A DNA stretch of 64,000 nt, from the NCBI RefSeq assembly GCF_028453695.1, contig NC_135772.1:18657611-18721610 (forward strand), in the 5' to 3' direction. This DNA comes from Augochlora pura. Its lineage: Eukaryota > Arthropoda > Insecta > Hymenoptera > Halictidae. This document shows positions 1 to 11,897 of this stretch, piece after piece. Made by a program: the position numbers and the translations under genes. Under the pieces are notes generated by a model that saw only the letters and a list, made by a program, of their open reading frames with translations, was not told the origin of the DNA and did no database searches. How positions within the stretch are numbered: position 1 is the stretch's first letter; each line of letters opens with the position of its first letter.

Positions 1-325
1 TGGGCCGTTGAAGGGCTGTTGCAGGCGTACCGGTCTCCTATCTGTCCCGGCGCCGGGCTCCGGCCCGCCACCGAAAAGGGGATACGATGCGTTTATTTAA
101 AAAATGATTTAACTTAATGGTTTTACATATGTAATCCCGATATAAACCCGCGGCTAATCTCGGGAAACCACACACGGTTCACGCGTACCATCCCGCTCGC
201 CCCCGGTAATCCGCGTACCGTACCCACCCACGCGTTCCCCTCGTCAACCGGTGCACACGGGGATCCACCCCCTCGACGCCCCCGCGTATACACGGTTTGA
301 CCTGTTCAACGCCACCCACGCACAC

Positions 326-361
326 CCTCTCTCTCTTTCTCTCTCTCTCTTTCTCTCTCTC
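326..361. repeat. CT microsatellite
   Basis: This is an interrupted run of CT dinucleotides. On the opposite strand it makes the Glu/Arg-rich spurious frame around 179-412. Confidence 0.9.
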
Positions 362-1258
362 GCTCCTTTTTGTCCAACTTTTTTTCGATGAGCAAGCACT
401 AACGAAAATCACCGGTTAGCCGGCGTAGGAGGGCGGCGGCGTAAGAGGGGCGTGTTTGCGGAGGCCGAGCATAGGGTGCGTTGTGCTCGAGCGAGCCCAG
501 GATGATTTAGATGGTCCCCGATGATATCCGCGCCTTTTGAAAAATGTCGCCGCACCGCGGAAGAGAACAAAAAAAAATATATACATATATATGTATATAG
601 AAGCGCGAACAAACCGGCGTGCGAGTGCTGGCGAGCGGGTTTATCGGACCGTCCGCGAAACTTTATTGCCGGTCGAATGGTATTTCTCGTCGAATCAGCG
701 GTTAACAACGAGCCAGTGGAATTGGGGAATCAGGCTGAGAATGATTCGGGAGAATTCCGCTGGTCTTCAAGCATAATTGGGAGACCTTGGTACTTGGCAT
801 CGTTTTAACGAAGCCTTCTTCGTTCGCGAATTTCGCGTTTTAGGCTGCGGTTATTTGTAGGAATTATTTGGTCGAAGATTTGTAAGTATTCGAGGAAGAG
901 ATCTGAGAAGATGAGAAGAAGTTCTTTTCGATAGAACGCGTCGTCTTGGGTTCGATGGGTTTTTGAAGTGTCCTGTATTTCCCGGAGAACGGAGTTCGAA
1001 GCGGCGGGGATCAGAGAACGGAATGTCCTTGGAACGGGGACACAGCGTTAGGGTTTTACGAGGTGAATACTCCGGGGATGATTCGGGAGTAGCGTTCGCT
1101 GGAAGTGGAATGGTCGGACGGCGTGGGTGGGTAACGCGAAAGGTGAAAATTATTCATAAACGTAGGCCGGCCCGGCGACGTGAGGGATGAGGAAAAGGAG
1201 ACGGGGAGAAGGAGAATGGGGGGCAGAGAAGGGGCAAGCGTGCAGGGCTCTCTCGCTC

Positions 1259-1262
1259 TTCT

Positions 1263-1296
<34 letters not shown>
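1259..1296. repeat. CT microsatellite
   Basis: This nearly pure CT dinucleotide run creates spurious Ser/Leu-rich and Arg/Glu-rich frames on the two strands. Confidence 0.9.
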
Positions 1297-1910
1297 GTGC
1301 TCTTCTTCTTCCTCTCCCTTTCCCCCGCAGCACGGTGGCGCGCCACGCAGACCGACCGAAGCTGAAATCTACCGAATATTAAGGCAGGAAAGGTCCTCTC
1401 CCAGACCGCATAATAAACACATAACGGTAATCCTTAAAACAATAATTAGCCGCAACAGCCAACCGCCGGGCGACGATCTTCCGGGCGTAGAGCGGCGGAA
1501 TAACGCTGTATTCGTGTTCCGTTACCCGAATTAATACCACAATTCGCGACGCCCCGCGACTTACTTACCCCCCCCCCTCGATCCGAGTTATGCTACCTCG
1601 GAATTGCGCCTTCTTCCTATGACCATTATCCCCGCGGAATGTTTGCTTCGAGGAAGCGGCGAACTGAATGCGGCCGCGGAATCCTCGATAGGGGCGACCA
1701 CCCTCCTCCACCCCCCACCCCCGTAATTAGACTTTCGAAAGTTCTCACTTTGTTTATCTTGATTTTTCGTCGCGCCACCCCGTGGACCACCCGCCCAGAT
1801 CAGGGGACCTGTTGATCTATTTTTCGCGTTCGTAGACGATCCCCCCCCCCCTCTCTCTTTCTCTTTGGCTATACTAATCAGATTTGTATCAGATCGTCGA
1901 TCTTTGTCCT

Positions 1911-2127
1911 TTAACCCTTAATTAGGCGCATGGGGCCAGGGCCACAGGGTCACAGTAAGTATTTGTTTCTTAAAGTTAAGTATATTAAAGAATTTTATTA
2001 ATTACTATAGAAATCCATTAAGTTTTATTCCTTTTTGATACTCCTTTCCCAATGTTTTTTTTGGGGTTATTTAAGACCCCATGCGCCTAATTGGGTGATT
2101 TTCTTAATGCGCCTAATTAAGGGTTAA
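1911..2127. mobile_element. TTAA-flanked short inverted-repeat element (piggyBac-type MITE candidate)
   Basis: The 217-bp block starts TTAACCCTTAATTAGGCGCA, and its last 21 bases are the perfect reverse complement of the first 21. Both ends carry TTAA followed by CCC, the target site and terminal triplet typical of piggyBac-family transposons (family knowledge). A second inverted copy of the inner left arm (AATTAGGCGCATGGGG) lies at about 2077-2092, so the right end has two arms. The interior is AT-rich and has no open frame, so the element is non-autonomous. Confidence 0.65.
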
Positions 2128-3642
2128 TTGTAGAGTCGCTACTTGGCCACTCGGGGGATGAATTATTATAATAGGGGAAGATTATTTAATTTTTGCTTCT
2201 TTATTTCTTATTCTGACTCTTTGAACTGATTTTTATATTTATTTTTTAGATTTAGAACAGTCACAGTTTTAACAACAGCTACGACATATAACTATATAAT
2301 TATCTATAATAACGATTACCTTGTAAAATATCACCCGATATTATTCTCACGTCCAACTAACTTTAAAAATAACAGCCAACAAAGCTCCGGCAACTTGAAA
2401 ATTCAATGATCCAATCTTTTTTTCAGTCCGACATTAAGCAGGCGGTAGAAAAGCTAAAGAAATAAGAATTAAGCTGACCAAGAAAACTCTGGAGATTCTA
2501 CCAACCCCTATTATTGTTTTGCAAAAACAGATCCCGAGCGACCAAGGCAGAAAATTGAAGGGACCGTGGTAGAAAGTCTAGAAGATCCTGGTTTTTTTTT
2601 CGAGAGCAGCGGGGGTCGGGTTGGAAGCCGGTGGAAAGAGGAAGAAACCGCCGGGGGATTGGGCGAGGGGTGCGAGGAGGTCGAAGGGTGAGAGGCGCCG
2701 CGAAGTGGTAATAGTTTTAATCCGGTGTCTTGAAGTCGGGATTTGGTGGCGCAGCAGTTAGTGGCTGCTGGTAAGTCCAAGCGAACCCACTTCGCGCTCT
2801 GATATCATAATCCGAATAATCACTATTATTGTCGCCATTTGCTTAATCCGAAGCTCGGCCGCTCGCTCGCTTTTCCACGCTACGGGGCTTGGGGATCTGT
2901 TTGGCCGATGACGATGCACCCCCCCACGAACACCCTCCCGACTCTCTGTATCGAAACTACCTGCTCGGAATAGCTCTTCTCTAAATCACGACACGCCTGT
3001 TATAGAAACTTCAGGCGAACCTAACCCCTTCGACGAATGCTAAGAGATGCGATAAGATGATTTTTGCAAATCCTGAGTTGCGTTACTTGCTGCACCGGAA
3101 ACCAAGGAGGCCGATGAAATTCATCCCGCGGAAGGTTAGACGGGCCATTTAGGAGGGAAATTCGAATTAATTTGAATTACGATGAACGAGACGAGACACG
3201 GAGCTACTTAATTCAAGGGACAGGGGCAAGAAGGGGGGGGGGGGGGTCGGCCGGCAGAGAAACGGGCACCCGTTCGCTCTCCAAGTTGTCCTTCGCATTA
3301 TAATTTCATAATAAGTCGAGGCCAGAATAAATGCATTACCTTCCTGCCGACTTCCCCGCTAATTCATAATTCCGAAGTTTTTCCGGAAACGAACGAAACG
3401 TTTAGCCCCGTCCCATCCCCCGCCCTCGGTCCCCGCCCCCACGGAGCCCAAGGAACAACACAAACTGGTCAAATTAAGAGCGGCAGTTTACGCTAAAGTT
3501 TTTTCGTTATATCACTTAAGCAATTTTCTGCGGTCGGCTCGCCAGGAATCGAGGGGATTTATAAGAACCCGTACGTAGAGAGTCCGCGTCGCGGAGCGAA
3601 GCGGTGCCGAGCGAGTGGCGTTAAATGCGCGCGGCATAAAAG

Positions 3643-4142
3643 NNNNNNNNNNNNNNNNNNNNNNNNNNNNNNNNNNNNNNNNNNNNNNNNNNNNNNNNNN
3701 NNNNNNNNNNNNNNNNNNNNNNNNNNNNNNNNNNNNNNNNNNNNNNNNNNNNNNNNNNNNNNNNNNNNNNNNNNNNNNNNNNNNNNNNNNNNNNNNNNNN
3801 NNNNNNNNNNNNNNNNNNNNNNNNNNNNNNNNNNNNNNNNNNNNNNNNNNNNNNNNNNNNNNNNNNNNNNNNNNNNNNNNNNNNNNNNNNNNNNNNNNNN
3901 NNNNNNNNNNNNNNNNNNNNNNNNNNNNNNNNNNNNNNNNNNNNNNNNNNNNNNNNNNNNNNNNNNNNNNNNNNNNNNNNNNNNNNNNNNNNNNNNNNNN
4001 NNNNNNNNNNNNNNNNNNNNNNNNNNNNNNNNNNNNNNNNNNNNNNNNNNNNNNNNNNNNNNNNNNNNNNNNNNNNNNNNNNNNNNNNNNNNNNNNNNNN
4101 NNNNNNNNNNNNNNNNNNNNNNNNNNNNNNNNNNNNNNNNNN
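3643..4142. other. Assembly gap (500 N)
   Basis: Exactly 500 N, the usual placeholder for a gap of unknown size. The right flank is a short GCGGT tandem, so low complexity probably broke the assembly. Open frames running through the N are artefacts. Confidence 0.99.
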
Positions 4143-4945
4143 GCGGTGCGGTGCGGTAGAGAGCGCGCGGTGAAAAGCCGCGACGGAAGCGCGCGGGTAA
4201 CTTAAGAGAAACACGAGGGAAAAGTTTTGCGGAACAGAATGATACGACACCACGTAAGATCCGCTTTGAAGTCGGCTCCGCCGGGCCATTCTTTGTAGAA
4301 ATTGGAAGAAAAGCGCGGCGTGTAAAAAGCTGGCCGCGCGGCGGCAGCGGCGGCGGTCCGCCCCGGGGTTAATACGTTTACCTAGGAAAAAAATTATTCT
4401 TAATTTTTTTCTAGACCGCCCTAACCCGGACGAGAGGCGCGCAACCACGGCACACCGCGAGGGTGTGGCAGAATGCGCGGCACCGCCGTGTAAGAATTTC
4501 TTAATTAGATTCGAGCAGCTGCCCCCGGCCCTCTATTTTCTTTTGTCCCGTTCCAAGAAATTTCGCGCGGGCACGTTGCCCGCCGCCTGGACTCTTGCTC
4601 TGCTCGAGCGCCGGGCCGCCGCCCACCTAAATATTCGAACATTATTAGCGACTCTGTTCCACGGTGTTTGAAAGCCTGGAATTCGTTGCCGCGAATTTCT
4701 TACGGCGCCGCGAGAATTAACGGCGATTCTTTTAAGCGGTTCATTGCGGCGATCACTTTGCAAAGCGATGATCGAGCGGTGACGAACTCGAATTATTTAT
4801 AATTTTCGTTTTTTCGCTTTATTTCGGCTTGACCTCGAAATATTTTAAATATATGAAAATTCACCAGAATTTCTTAATAATTGTCGCCAGAATTACAATT
4901 TAGATATCAAATTGTAACAAAATGTAATATAATCGTCAAACACAC

Positions 4946-5333
4946 TCAACCCTTTGCGGTCGAGTGACGACTTCAAGGCGCCGCTAAAGATGATCATGTC
5001 ATTTTCCAAAATAATTTTTATCATATTTCTTTATATTCAGAAAATCGTTGAAAGTTACATTTATTTTAGAAATAAATAAATTTTGGGAAAATTTACAGCT
5101 TTTCAGGGGGTAAATTTTTAGGTATTTTAGGCCAATTTCTGGCTTCTCAGCCTTTTTATAACCCTCCAACTTATATAAAATTGCAACACTACAAGTCTAA
5201 ACAAATATCTTGGATCCGGGATTGAAAGTGAACGACGACAATCGCGAATGAAAAATCCTTTCGTTCCGTCATTGAGGACGAAAATGTGCCAATCGGCGCA
5301 GCTCTGAAAGATATCATAGCGCAAGGCGGTTAA
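4946..5333. mobile_element. TTAA-type short element, diverged copy
   Basis: The left end reads TCAACCCTTTGCGGTCGAGT (the first four bases look like a mutated TTAA). The right end, reverse complemented, reads TTAACCGCCTTGCGCTATGA. The ends share the TTAACC...TTGCG pattern seen in the other TTAA elements of this window. The interior is AT-rich with a short open frame on the - strand that I do not recognise. The pairing is imperfect, so the assignment is tentative. Confidence 0.4.
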
Positions 5334-5689
5334 CGGCGCGCGGTAGGAAAGTCGGTTCGCGGAAAGACAGCAACAAATTCACTATTCAGAAACGCGTAAA
5401 CTGTTTACGGCGGCCGGCGGGGAGATGGGGGGTGGAGCGGTCCGTATAGCAAGGCGAGCGGGTACACACGCAGGGGCGGCCCATAAATTTTGATAATTCC
5501 GAAATTGTGACAGAACGAAGAAAAATCCCCGCGAGGCCGTGGTGCAAAGTGCGAATAAATCGTTGCGTGTGCCTTTGTCAACGAAGCATGAAAGGTTGGG
5601 CGCGCAAAAGGGGAAAAAAAAGATCCTGCGGGAGAGGCTCGACCGAAAGCTCCGCGCGAAACGAAAAGAGAAAAACGGGAGAGGGATGG

Positions 5690-5760
5690 GGTAAGAGAGA
5701 GAAGGGGTAAGAGAGAAAGAGAGAAGGAAAGAGAGAGAGAGAGAAGGCGAGAGAGAGGGC
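5690..5760. repeat. GA-rich simple repeat
   Basis: A degenerate run of GAGA/GAAAG units. The long Ser/Leu-rich frame on the opposite strand here is a product of this composition. Confidence 0.85.
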
Positions 5761-6184
5761 ACGATGAAAGCGGAAGGGGGTGGTCAGACCGAGGCGCTGG
5801 GGTTGACCACGTCGTCTGGCTTTCGACCGACTCTCTCTACTGGTGCGTGCATGCGTACATTTTTATCAATTATTAAGAACTCTGGCGTGCTTTTGCAACG
5901 AGCCGGGGCTGCTGGTGATGGTGAAGTTGCTTTCGTCCTTGTCGTTGGTGTGCGCGCCCGGTGTAACCAGTCGTTGCTGACGATACCCTATGCCCACCCG
6001 ACCTTTTTTGTTTCCTTTTCACCCCCCCCCTGCCGGCCCACCCGGTTGCTCTTCAACCCTTCCCCCGTCCCTCTCCCCCGCATTCGCGTCGGCTCCTGTC
6101 CTCTCGCTCGCTCGCCCCAATCGCCTCCTCTCTTTTTCTTCTCTGTTTCCTCCACCCTCGCGCCGCGAACCCACCGCACAACCC

Positions 6185-6187
<3 letters not shown>

Positions 6188-6235
<48 letters not shown>
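6188..6235. repeat. CT microsatellite
   Basis: About 24 uninterrupted CT units. It drives several overlapping spurious frames on both strands. Confidence 0.95.
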
Positions 6236-6239
<4 letters not shown>

Positions 6240-7875
6240 TACACCCCACCCACCGGCCGGTACTGTGCCGCGGACATTAATAACGGCCACGGGCTAACCA
6301 CCGTCAACCCCCTTTTGCCAGCGCTACCGTGTCCAGCCACGGAAAGTGCGAGAGTAATAATAAAATATACGAAATGTAGGCGACCATCGTTGTGCGCGCT
6401 GCCCTGCCTCGTCGTCCCGCGCAAAAAACAAACACCGCGACAGGCCGGACCAAACCACCCCCCCCCGCCGTCATCCCCTGCCCGCCCTCCTCCTCCGCCG
6501 CCGCCGGCGGCGCTGTACTCCTTTCGTTCCGTTGCGGCCCGAGGGTACGGCGATCGTGAAAGATTACCGTAATTTGCGTTAAATAACGACACGTCGGCCG
6601 AGCACCGGGCTAAGTAGCGGCCGCCGCCAGAGACAATGCCCGAGATACAAGCGCGCGGCCGGCCGTAACTCGCCGCACAATGGAATCAAGCGACGATCCC
6701 GCAGAAGCGCACGCGAAATCGAACGCTTTCAACCCACTTTGCGCCCGAGCGTTCTGCGGAAAGTCTCCGGAGGGATGCGGCGGTTTCCATCTACTGTCCG
6801 AGAGATCTGGCCGAGCTTGTTCGAGGAGTTTCGTTTCATTTTAAAAAGACGATAGAGGAATGTCAGACACTCGTTATACTATTTAATTTGTTTGCATTTT
6901 AACTTCGTCATAGTCTTGGCCGATGATTTCCTCGTTCCTTTTTAGGAGGTTTGATCGTCTCGATTGCGAAGTAATTTTTATTGTATGCCATTGTTGCTAT
7001 TTTTCTTGAGCTTTCTCGAGTTATGACTCCGGGTTCAACAATTGTGCTACGTGGACTCGAAACATCTTTCCAGTAATTTCTTCCTAATTTATCATTCTTT
7101 TCATTTCATTTTGTTCGCGGCATCTGGGAAAGTGATCGAAAAATTTTTTTCGAAAGCGAATTTATTATAAATTATTTAATCAGTGTTATTTAATCAGACG
7201 AAGAACGTCTTCTGACCATAAAAAAAATCTGACCATAGCCAGTCGAAAATCGCATAATTAGCACTCATCGATAACTCTGCCAACTCTGTTCGGTAACTCA
7301 TAATTTATTCTTCAAACAGATTCCTTTATTCTACACAGATTTTAGAAATGAATTCTCCAATGTAATAATATATCTAGTCGCGGGTGTTACGTGTAACGTA
7401 ACTCCGATATTATTTCTAGGATTTGTTTTCCCCCGGTAAAGCAAGTTCCCCGATGCTGCCGCGAATAGAACCCGTCGAACAGAAATACGTGTACTTATGC
7501 AAATTCTATGGGATACGCTCGAACTACCGTCTAATGTTTGATTGACTTTAGACCGTATAAACTGTGGCACCGATGTTGTGTCAGATGCGGCTAATCTGCA
7601 TAGTTCGCAACTCGTTTAAATTCGATCCGAACCAGATCTAAAGTGAATTAAAAGTTCGAGGCATGCTTTCTACCACGAGTAATGTCTGGGCGAAAATGAA
7701 TCTTCGCGCTTCCATAATCGTCTCCCATAACCACCGCGTTGCTCTTCTTCGATGTAAAACAACGACGTTGACAACAACCTTTAGGTGGACAAGACAACAA
7801 TCTGTTGAACTGGTTTTAAAAAATCGAAATTCCAAATTTCAAATTTTTGTTGTGTCTCTAGTTAATTTTGTAAAT

Positions 7876-7930
7876 ATTATATTATAGTATAGTATAGTAT
7901 AGCATAATATAATATAGTATAATATTATTA
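7876..7930. repeat. TATAG/TAATA pentanucleotide repeat
   Basis: A short tandem array of TATAG-like and AATAT-like pentamers, just upstream of the first secure Nup88 exon and probably within an intron. Confidence 0.75.
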
Positions 7931-8006
7931 TTGTTACACGTTTATTTCTATCATGAGCGCATGAAACTCGTAGTCTTTTAATCATTTCTGCTCCGTCAAA
8001 TTCCAG

Positions 8007-11000
8007 AGTGTACAAATTGGACCACTTCGACACATCGATAGAGATTCGCAAGGCAAGATGGCACCCTGGCTCGACGAACGACTCCCATCTTCTAGTTCTG
8101 ACATCGGAAAACACATTCTGGTAACTCTCCACGACATAACATACACACTGAAACTAAAATCTGATTCGCAATCGTATTCCTTCGCTAAAAAATCAAAAGC
8201 TGCTTTATGATCATCCCGATTTAAACAATATCCTTTCTTTAGCCTGTACGAGTGCGAAGTAGGCAAATCGCCGAAGCTAGTTAAATCCTGGAAAATCGGT
8301 CGTACACCTTTGAGCTCGCCCTCGAAGATACCAGACTTCACGTGTTTAGGAGAAGCCGCGGTGGACTTTGATTTCGTCACGCCCTCGCTGCGGGAACCGG
8401 AAATGTTCAGCGGCAAAGACATCAAGGTGCGAGCATGAAAGATCGAATAATTGTGGCGCGATAATGGTAAGAGATTTAGACGACTGCGAGATCTGAGCGT
8501 GAATTGTTTCCAGAACGTCGCGGTCGATTGGAGCCAAATTGATTGGCGTATTCTGGTTCTACGCGGGAACGGGGAAGTGGTTATTGTTTATGGCAACGTG
8601 TTACTCGATCAGTACGTAGAAGCGTAAAGTAAAACTACAGATTCCTTTAACTTAATTTTTATATAGTTTAATTGCTTGTTATTAAACGGTGGATCTCTGT
8701 GCAAACATTTGCTTCTAATTAATTATTTTCTAAGAGCTGGATTAAGATGCGTTTCTTTATGGTTTCAAATGTTCGACAAATACACGGATAGTGTTTTGTT
8801 TATTTATTTTTTTATTTCCGTTCCTAAAAGAAATTTTACTCTTCTTCTTGTTCTCTGCATCGAATTCATTCCAAAAAGCGAATCTCTGCACGAGATCCCA
8901 CAGCCTGGTCATCGCGTGGACCTCATTGAACCTGGAATTCATTGGTTTGCTTTCTTGTTCCCGCTTCCCGCGACGTTAAGGTATCAAAGCCCGGTGGTGA
9001 CGAGAACGCTTTCCATGCATCCGCCAGCGGACGACAATTACGGGATAGACTCGTGCTCCATCATGTGCATACAGACCACGCCGCCCATAGTGGTTATCGC
9101 GACGTGCACCGGCAAGATATACCACGCGATCTTGCTGAAAAACGAAACGAGCGACGAGAACGATGTAGAAAAGCGAGTGAGTACCCGGCCACTTTGAACT
9201 CCTTGCGCCCGCAACCGGGGGAGTTGTCGTATTGAACTATATTATTTTCAAGAATTGTTAATCGGAGAGACTTCATGGCCGACGCTTATAATCTTCTAGA
9301 ACTCCTCGCAATCCAATTCCATGTACAGTGTCCTATCCGAGTGTCCTATCTCAGATGAAACGCTTTACGTATACGAATGCATTGAGGTGGGCGACTTCTA
9401 CGGAGACACCGATAAGAAACTCAATTTCCCTATAAACCTTCATTGCGACAAGATTAACAAGTACAGGTAAATACCATCGTCAATAAGTGTCCCGGCTCGT
9501 TCTTTTTTATTTTTTTATTTTTTTTTTTTTTTTGATCGAAACTGTCATGTAGCAACGACCTTACAGAATTTGAAATGTACTGTCCGCAGTTTCGTCGACA
9601 TATAATTGCGATCGATAAAACGAGGAAATGATTTAATCGTAACACTGTAAAAAAAAAAAAAGAACAAAAGACACACTGTCAACAAACTGCGTTTCTTCTG
9701 TCAGGTATTTCTGCACACACAATCACGGCTTGCAAATGGTTACCGTGCCAATGGTTTCGGAACTGGAAGATTACTTGAACATATCGGACGGTAAATAATA
9801 AAACACTGTACTCGAATAAAAGCGGGGTGAGTCCACCCGTCGTGTCATGCACGCATAAAATTCTAACGATCGATGGATAGATATCGCCGACGTGTGCCTA
9901 CCGTCGCCGTCCAATCAGTCCAGTTCCCAGCACTGGATCTGCGGTAGAACGAAGCAAAGGGGAACGAACGATGCGACGCCGATCCTCGGCATCGGGATCT
10001 TTCAGGAACCGTACGTCCTCGTTGCTCTGTTGCACACCGGCGACGTTGTCAGCCGTTCTCTCATCGATCTCCGCTACTTCCCAAAGATCGAGCCACTGGA
10101 ACCCGTAACGAACAAGGAGAAGAAGGTACTTAGGGTATTCGACGAACACGCTGTGGTATCGCTTAAACAATCATTTATTTCAAAGTCCCTCGAACTTCGG
10201 TATTTAAGGGAAAAAAAATAAACAATTTCGTTCGTACCTTCTACACTGCTGAATTTTCTAATACTGCAAAAAAGTTAAACGAATTAATTGAAAAATTTTT
10301 GTCAGCCGACCAAGGAACCGTTCGACGTGTACATAAAGAAATTGTTGAAGTGCAAGACCCCCGAGCCGAACGTCGACACTCGGCTACGCTCGATGGAAGT
10401 ATGCCTGCAGGTACAAAAAGAAAAACAATAAAATGGTCAACTGTTTATTGATTTCTGGAAACACGTCGAGCAACATAACTCGCAGCTTATGTTTAAGGAG
10501 AGTGACGACTACCTGAGGAAGGAGTTTGCCAGACACGACCATATTCACGAAGAGATCAGCAAAAAGGTGCGGGCGTTGAAGATAATGAAGAGCCATCTAT
10601 TGAAGCAGCTGGACAGTTTGATGGAGACGAGGAAGGAGCTGCAGCAAACTGCTGAACGGTTGGCCGAACGGTACGAGGACATCAAGTACGCGCAGGAAAA
10701 GCTGGCGCAAAGGTAAAGAAGAAGAGGCTTGTACGGATCAACGGAAGTGCTTGGCAATTGTTAAACTAATGGGTTGTTGTTTAGATCGAAAGAAGTGCTG
10801 CGATTAGTTAATTGCAAGGAGCCCACCATCACCCCGATCGAGAGAGCGGAAGCTGTGAAACTGAGGGACATGGAGATCGATGTGAAGAAGATGGGGGTCA
10901 GGTTGAAAGAGCTGCGGATGAAATCGGACCAACTGACTCAGCAGATAGAGAACAACGACATGAACGAGAGAAAGAAGGAAATTGTTTTTAAAGGCGGTCA

Positions 11001-11290
11001 GGAAGGAATAATAAAGAATACCCTGAATAATATGTACGTATTTCAGGCAATTCGTGGTTGAATTATGATTAATTTACATTTGACTCTATTTTATCTGTGT
11101 GAGATCGAAAAAGTAACTTTAAACATTTGTCTAAGGAAAAATTATTAAACAATTTAGTAGTACGTCGGCTTTGGGGGCAGTAAACATACATTTATACTGT
11201 TTTCTTTTTTTTTACAGGGGGAAGGATATCAAAGAGTTAATTGACGAGCTTAAAGAGCTCGATGAGGAAGTATGTAATTATACGAAATAA
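8007..11290 (+). CDS. Nup88: Nuclear pore complex protein Nup88 (N-terminus incomplete)
   Basis: Nup88 (Drosophila mbo) sits on the cytoplasmic face of the nuclear pore with Nup214 and takes part in CRM1-dependent export (family knowledge). Eleven exons join in frame with GT-AG borders: 8007-8120, 8243-8426, 8514-8611, 8981-9176, 9300-9466, 9705-9790, 9881-10125, 10306-10410, 10486-10712, 10785-11033, 11218-11290 (TAA), about 581 residues. The N-terminal part is a beta-propeller: KARWHPG and LLVLTSENTF match the propeller blade preceding LGEAAVDFDF, and MHPPADDNYG in the fourth exon is a hallmark of the family. The last three exons form the conserved coiled coil (LAERYEDIKYAQEKLAQR, then LIDELKELDEE). 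The first about 130 residues of the usual 700-740 are not securely found. An open stretch near 7663-7812 (HNHRVALL...FRWTRQ) resembles the blade before exon 1 but its donor phase does not fit. Identity is firm; the 5' end is open. Confidence 0.93.
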
Positions 11291-11897
11291 TAAGGTATTA
11301 TGTTGTGCATGAAATGTTTAATCTAATTTGAATATTTTGGATATAATAAAAATTTATTTGCAAAATAATTTATTATACTGGATATACACGGATCTTATCA
11401 TTATCCACTGCGCTCACGGAACACTTTGTACAATAATTTCAATATAAATAGAGTTAAACATTGACAATAGTACTCTGTTCTAATTAAAAGTAAATTTAGA
11501 AAAAGTTTACAAAATTGGAAATGTATCGTTATAGAGAATTCAAATAAATAGCCTCTCCATTTTTTCTTCTTTGCTCGGATTCGATGATTTTTATGTTTCT
11601 ATGTCTGTTACGCCGCAGGTGCTGCTGCTCTCTCGATGACGACTTGTATGAATTAAATACTTCGCTAATTTAATACAGCCTTTCATCGGTAGTTTGGATA
11701 CCGATGAGGAAACGGCATTACTCCTGTAACTTAGTAGTTATTAAATTGAGTGGCTGTGATTTACCGCTACGCGTATTAACAATATTCAATTATTGTTCAA
11801 CGCATGGTTTGACACTCAAGTAGAACACAGTATTTTTAAAAAAGAACGGCATGGGCTCATCCGCGACGCATCTTGCAACCAAATCCTTCGATATCGT
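11291..11897. other. Convergent 3' UTR interval
   Basis: This 607-bp interval lies between the Nup88 stop (+ strand) and the stop of the FAR1-like gene (- strand). It is AT-rich without coding signal and holds poly(A) signals for both strands. It most likely contains the two 3' UTRs. Confidence 0.7.
11345..11359. terminator. Poly(A) signal cluster serving both strands
   Basis: AATAAA at 11345-11350 is 55 bp after the Nup88 stop. TTTATT at 11354-11359 is AATAAA on the - strand, about 540 bp past the stop of the converging gene. The sequence AATAAAAATTTATT is nearly palindromic. A variant ATTAAA for the - strand lies near 11670 and may be used instead. Confidence 0.55.

Larger units (their letters stand above)
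1..3642. other. GC-rich non-coding region
   Basis: I see no credible coding exon here on either strand. The stretch is GC-rich with homopolymer C runs (near 1566, 1842 and 3233) and CT microsatellites. The short open frames translate into low-complexity Arg/Ser/Pro/Leu-rich strings from those repeats. One TTAA-flanked element lies inside it. The composition would suit the distal promoter or 5' region of a gene outside the window, but nothing in the sequence proves that. Confidence 0.6.
4143..7640. other. Non-coding region with microsatellites
   Basis: No supported gene. The stretch holds GA-rich DNA (5690-5760), a CT array, GC-rich pieces near 6480-6780 and one TTAA-type element. An open stretch at about 7422-7548 on the + strand follows an acceptor-like TTTCTAG and encodes about 41 residues that I cannot match to anything. 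It could be an unrecognised 5' exon of the downstream Nup88 gene or chance. Confidence 0.5.

Noticed and set aside
3615..4448. Long frames through the first N block
   Set aside because: Most residues are X from the 500-N gap, so there is no real coding evidence.
5988..6592. Several overlapping 76-179 residue frames on both strands
   Set aside because: They are generated by the CT/GA microsatellite and poly-C tracts, with Ser/Leu, Arg/Glu or Pro repeats only.
7982..8537. Two long - strand frames
   Set aside because: The + strand carries phase-consistent Nup88 exons with family motifs; the - frames are their shadows.
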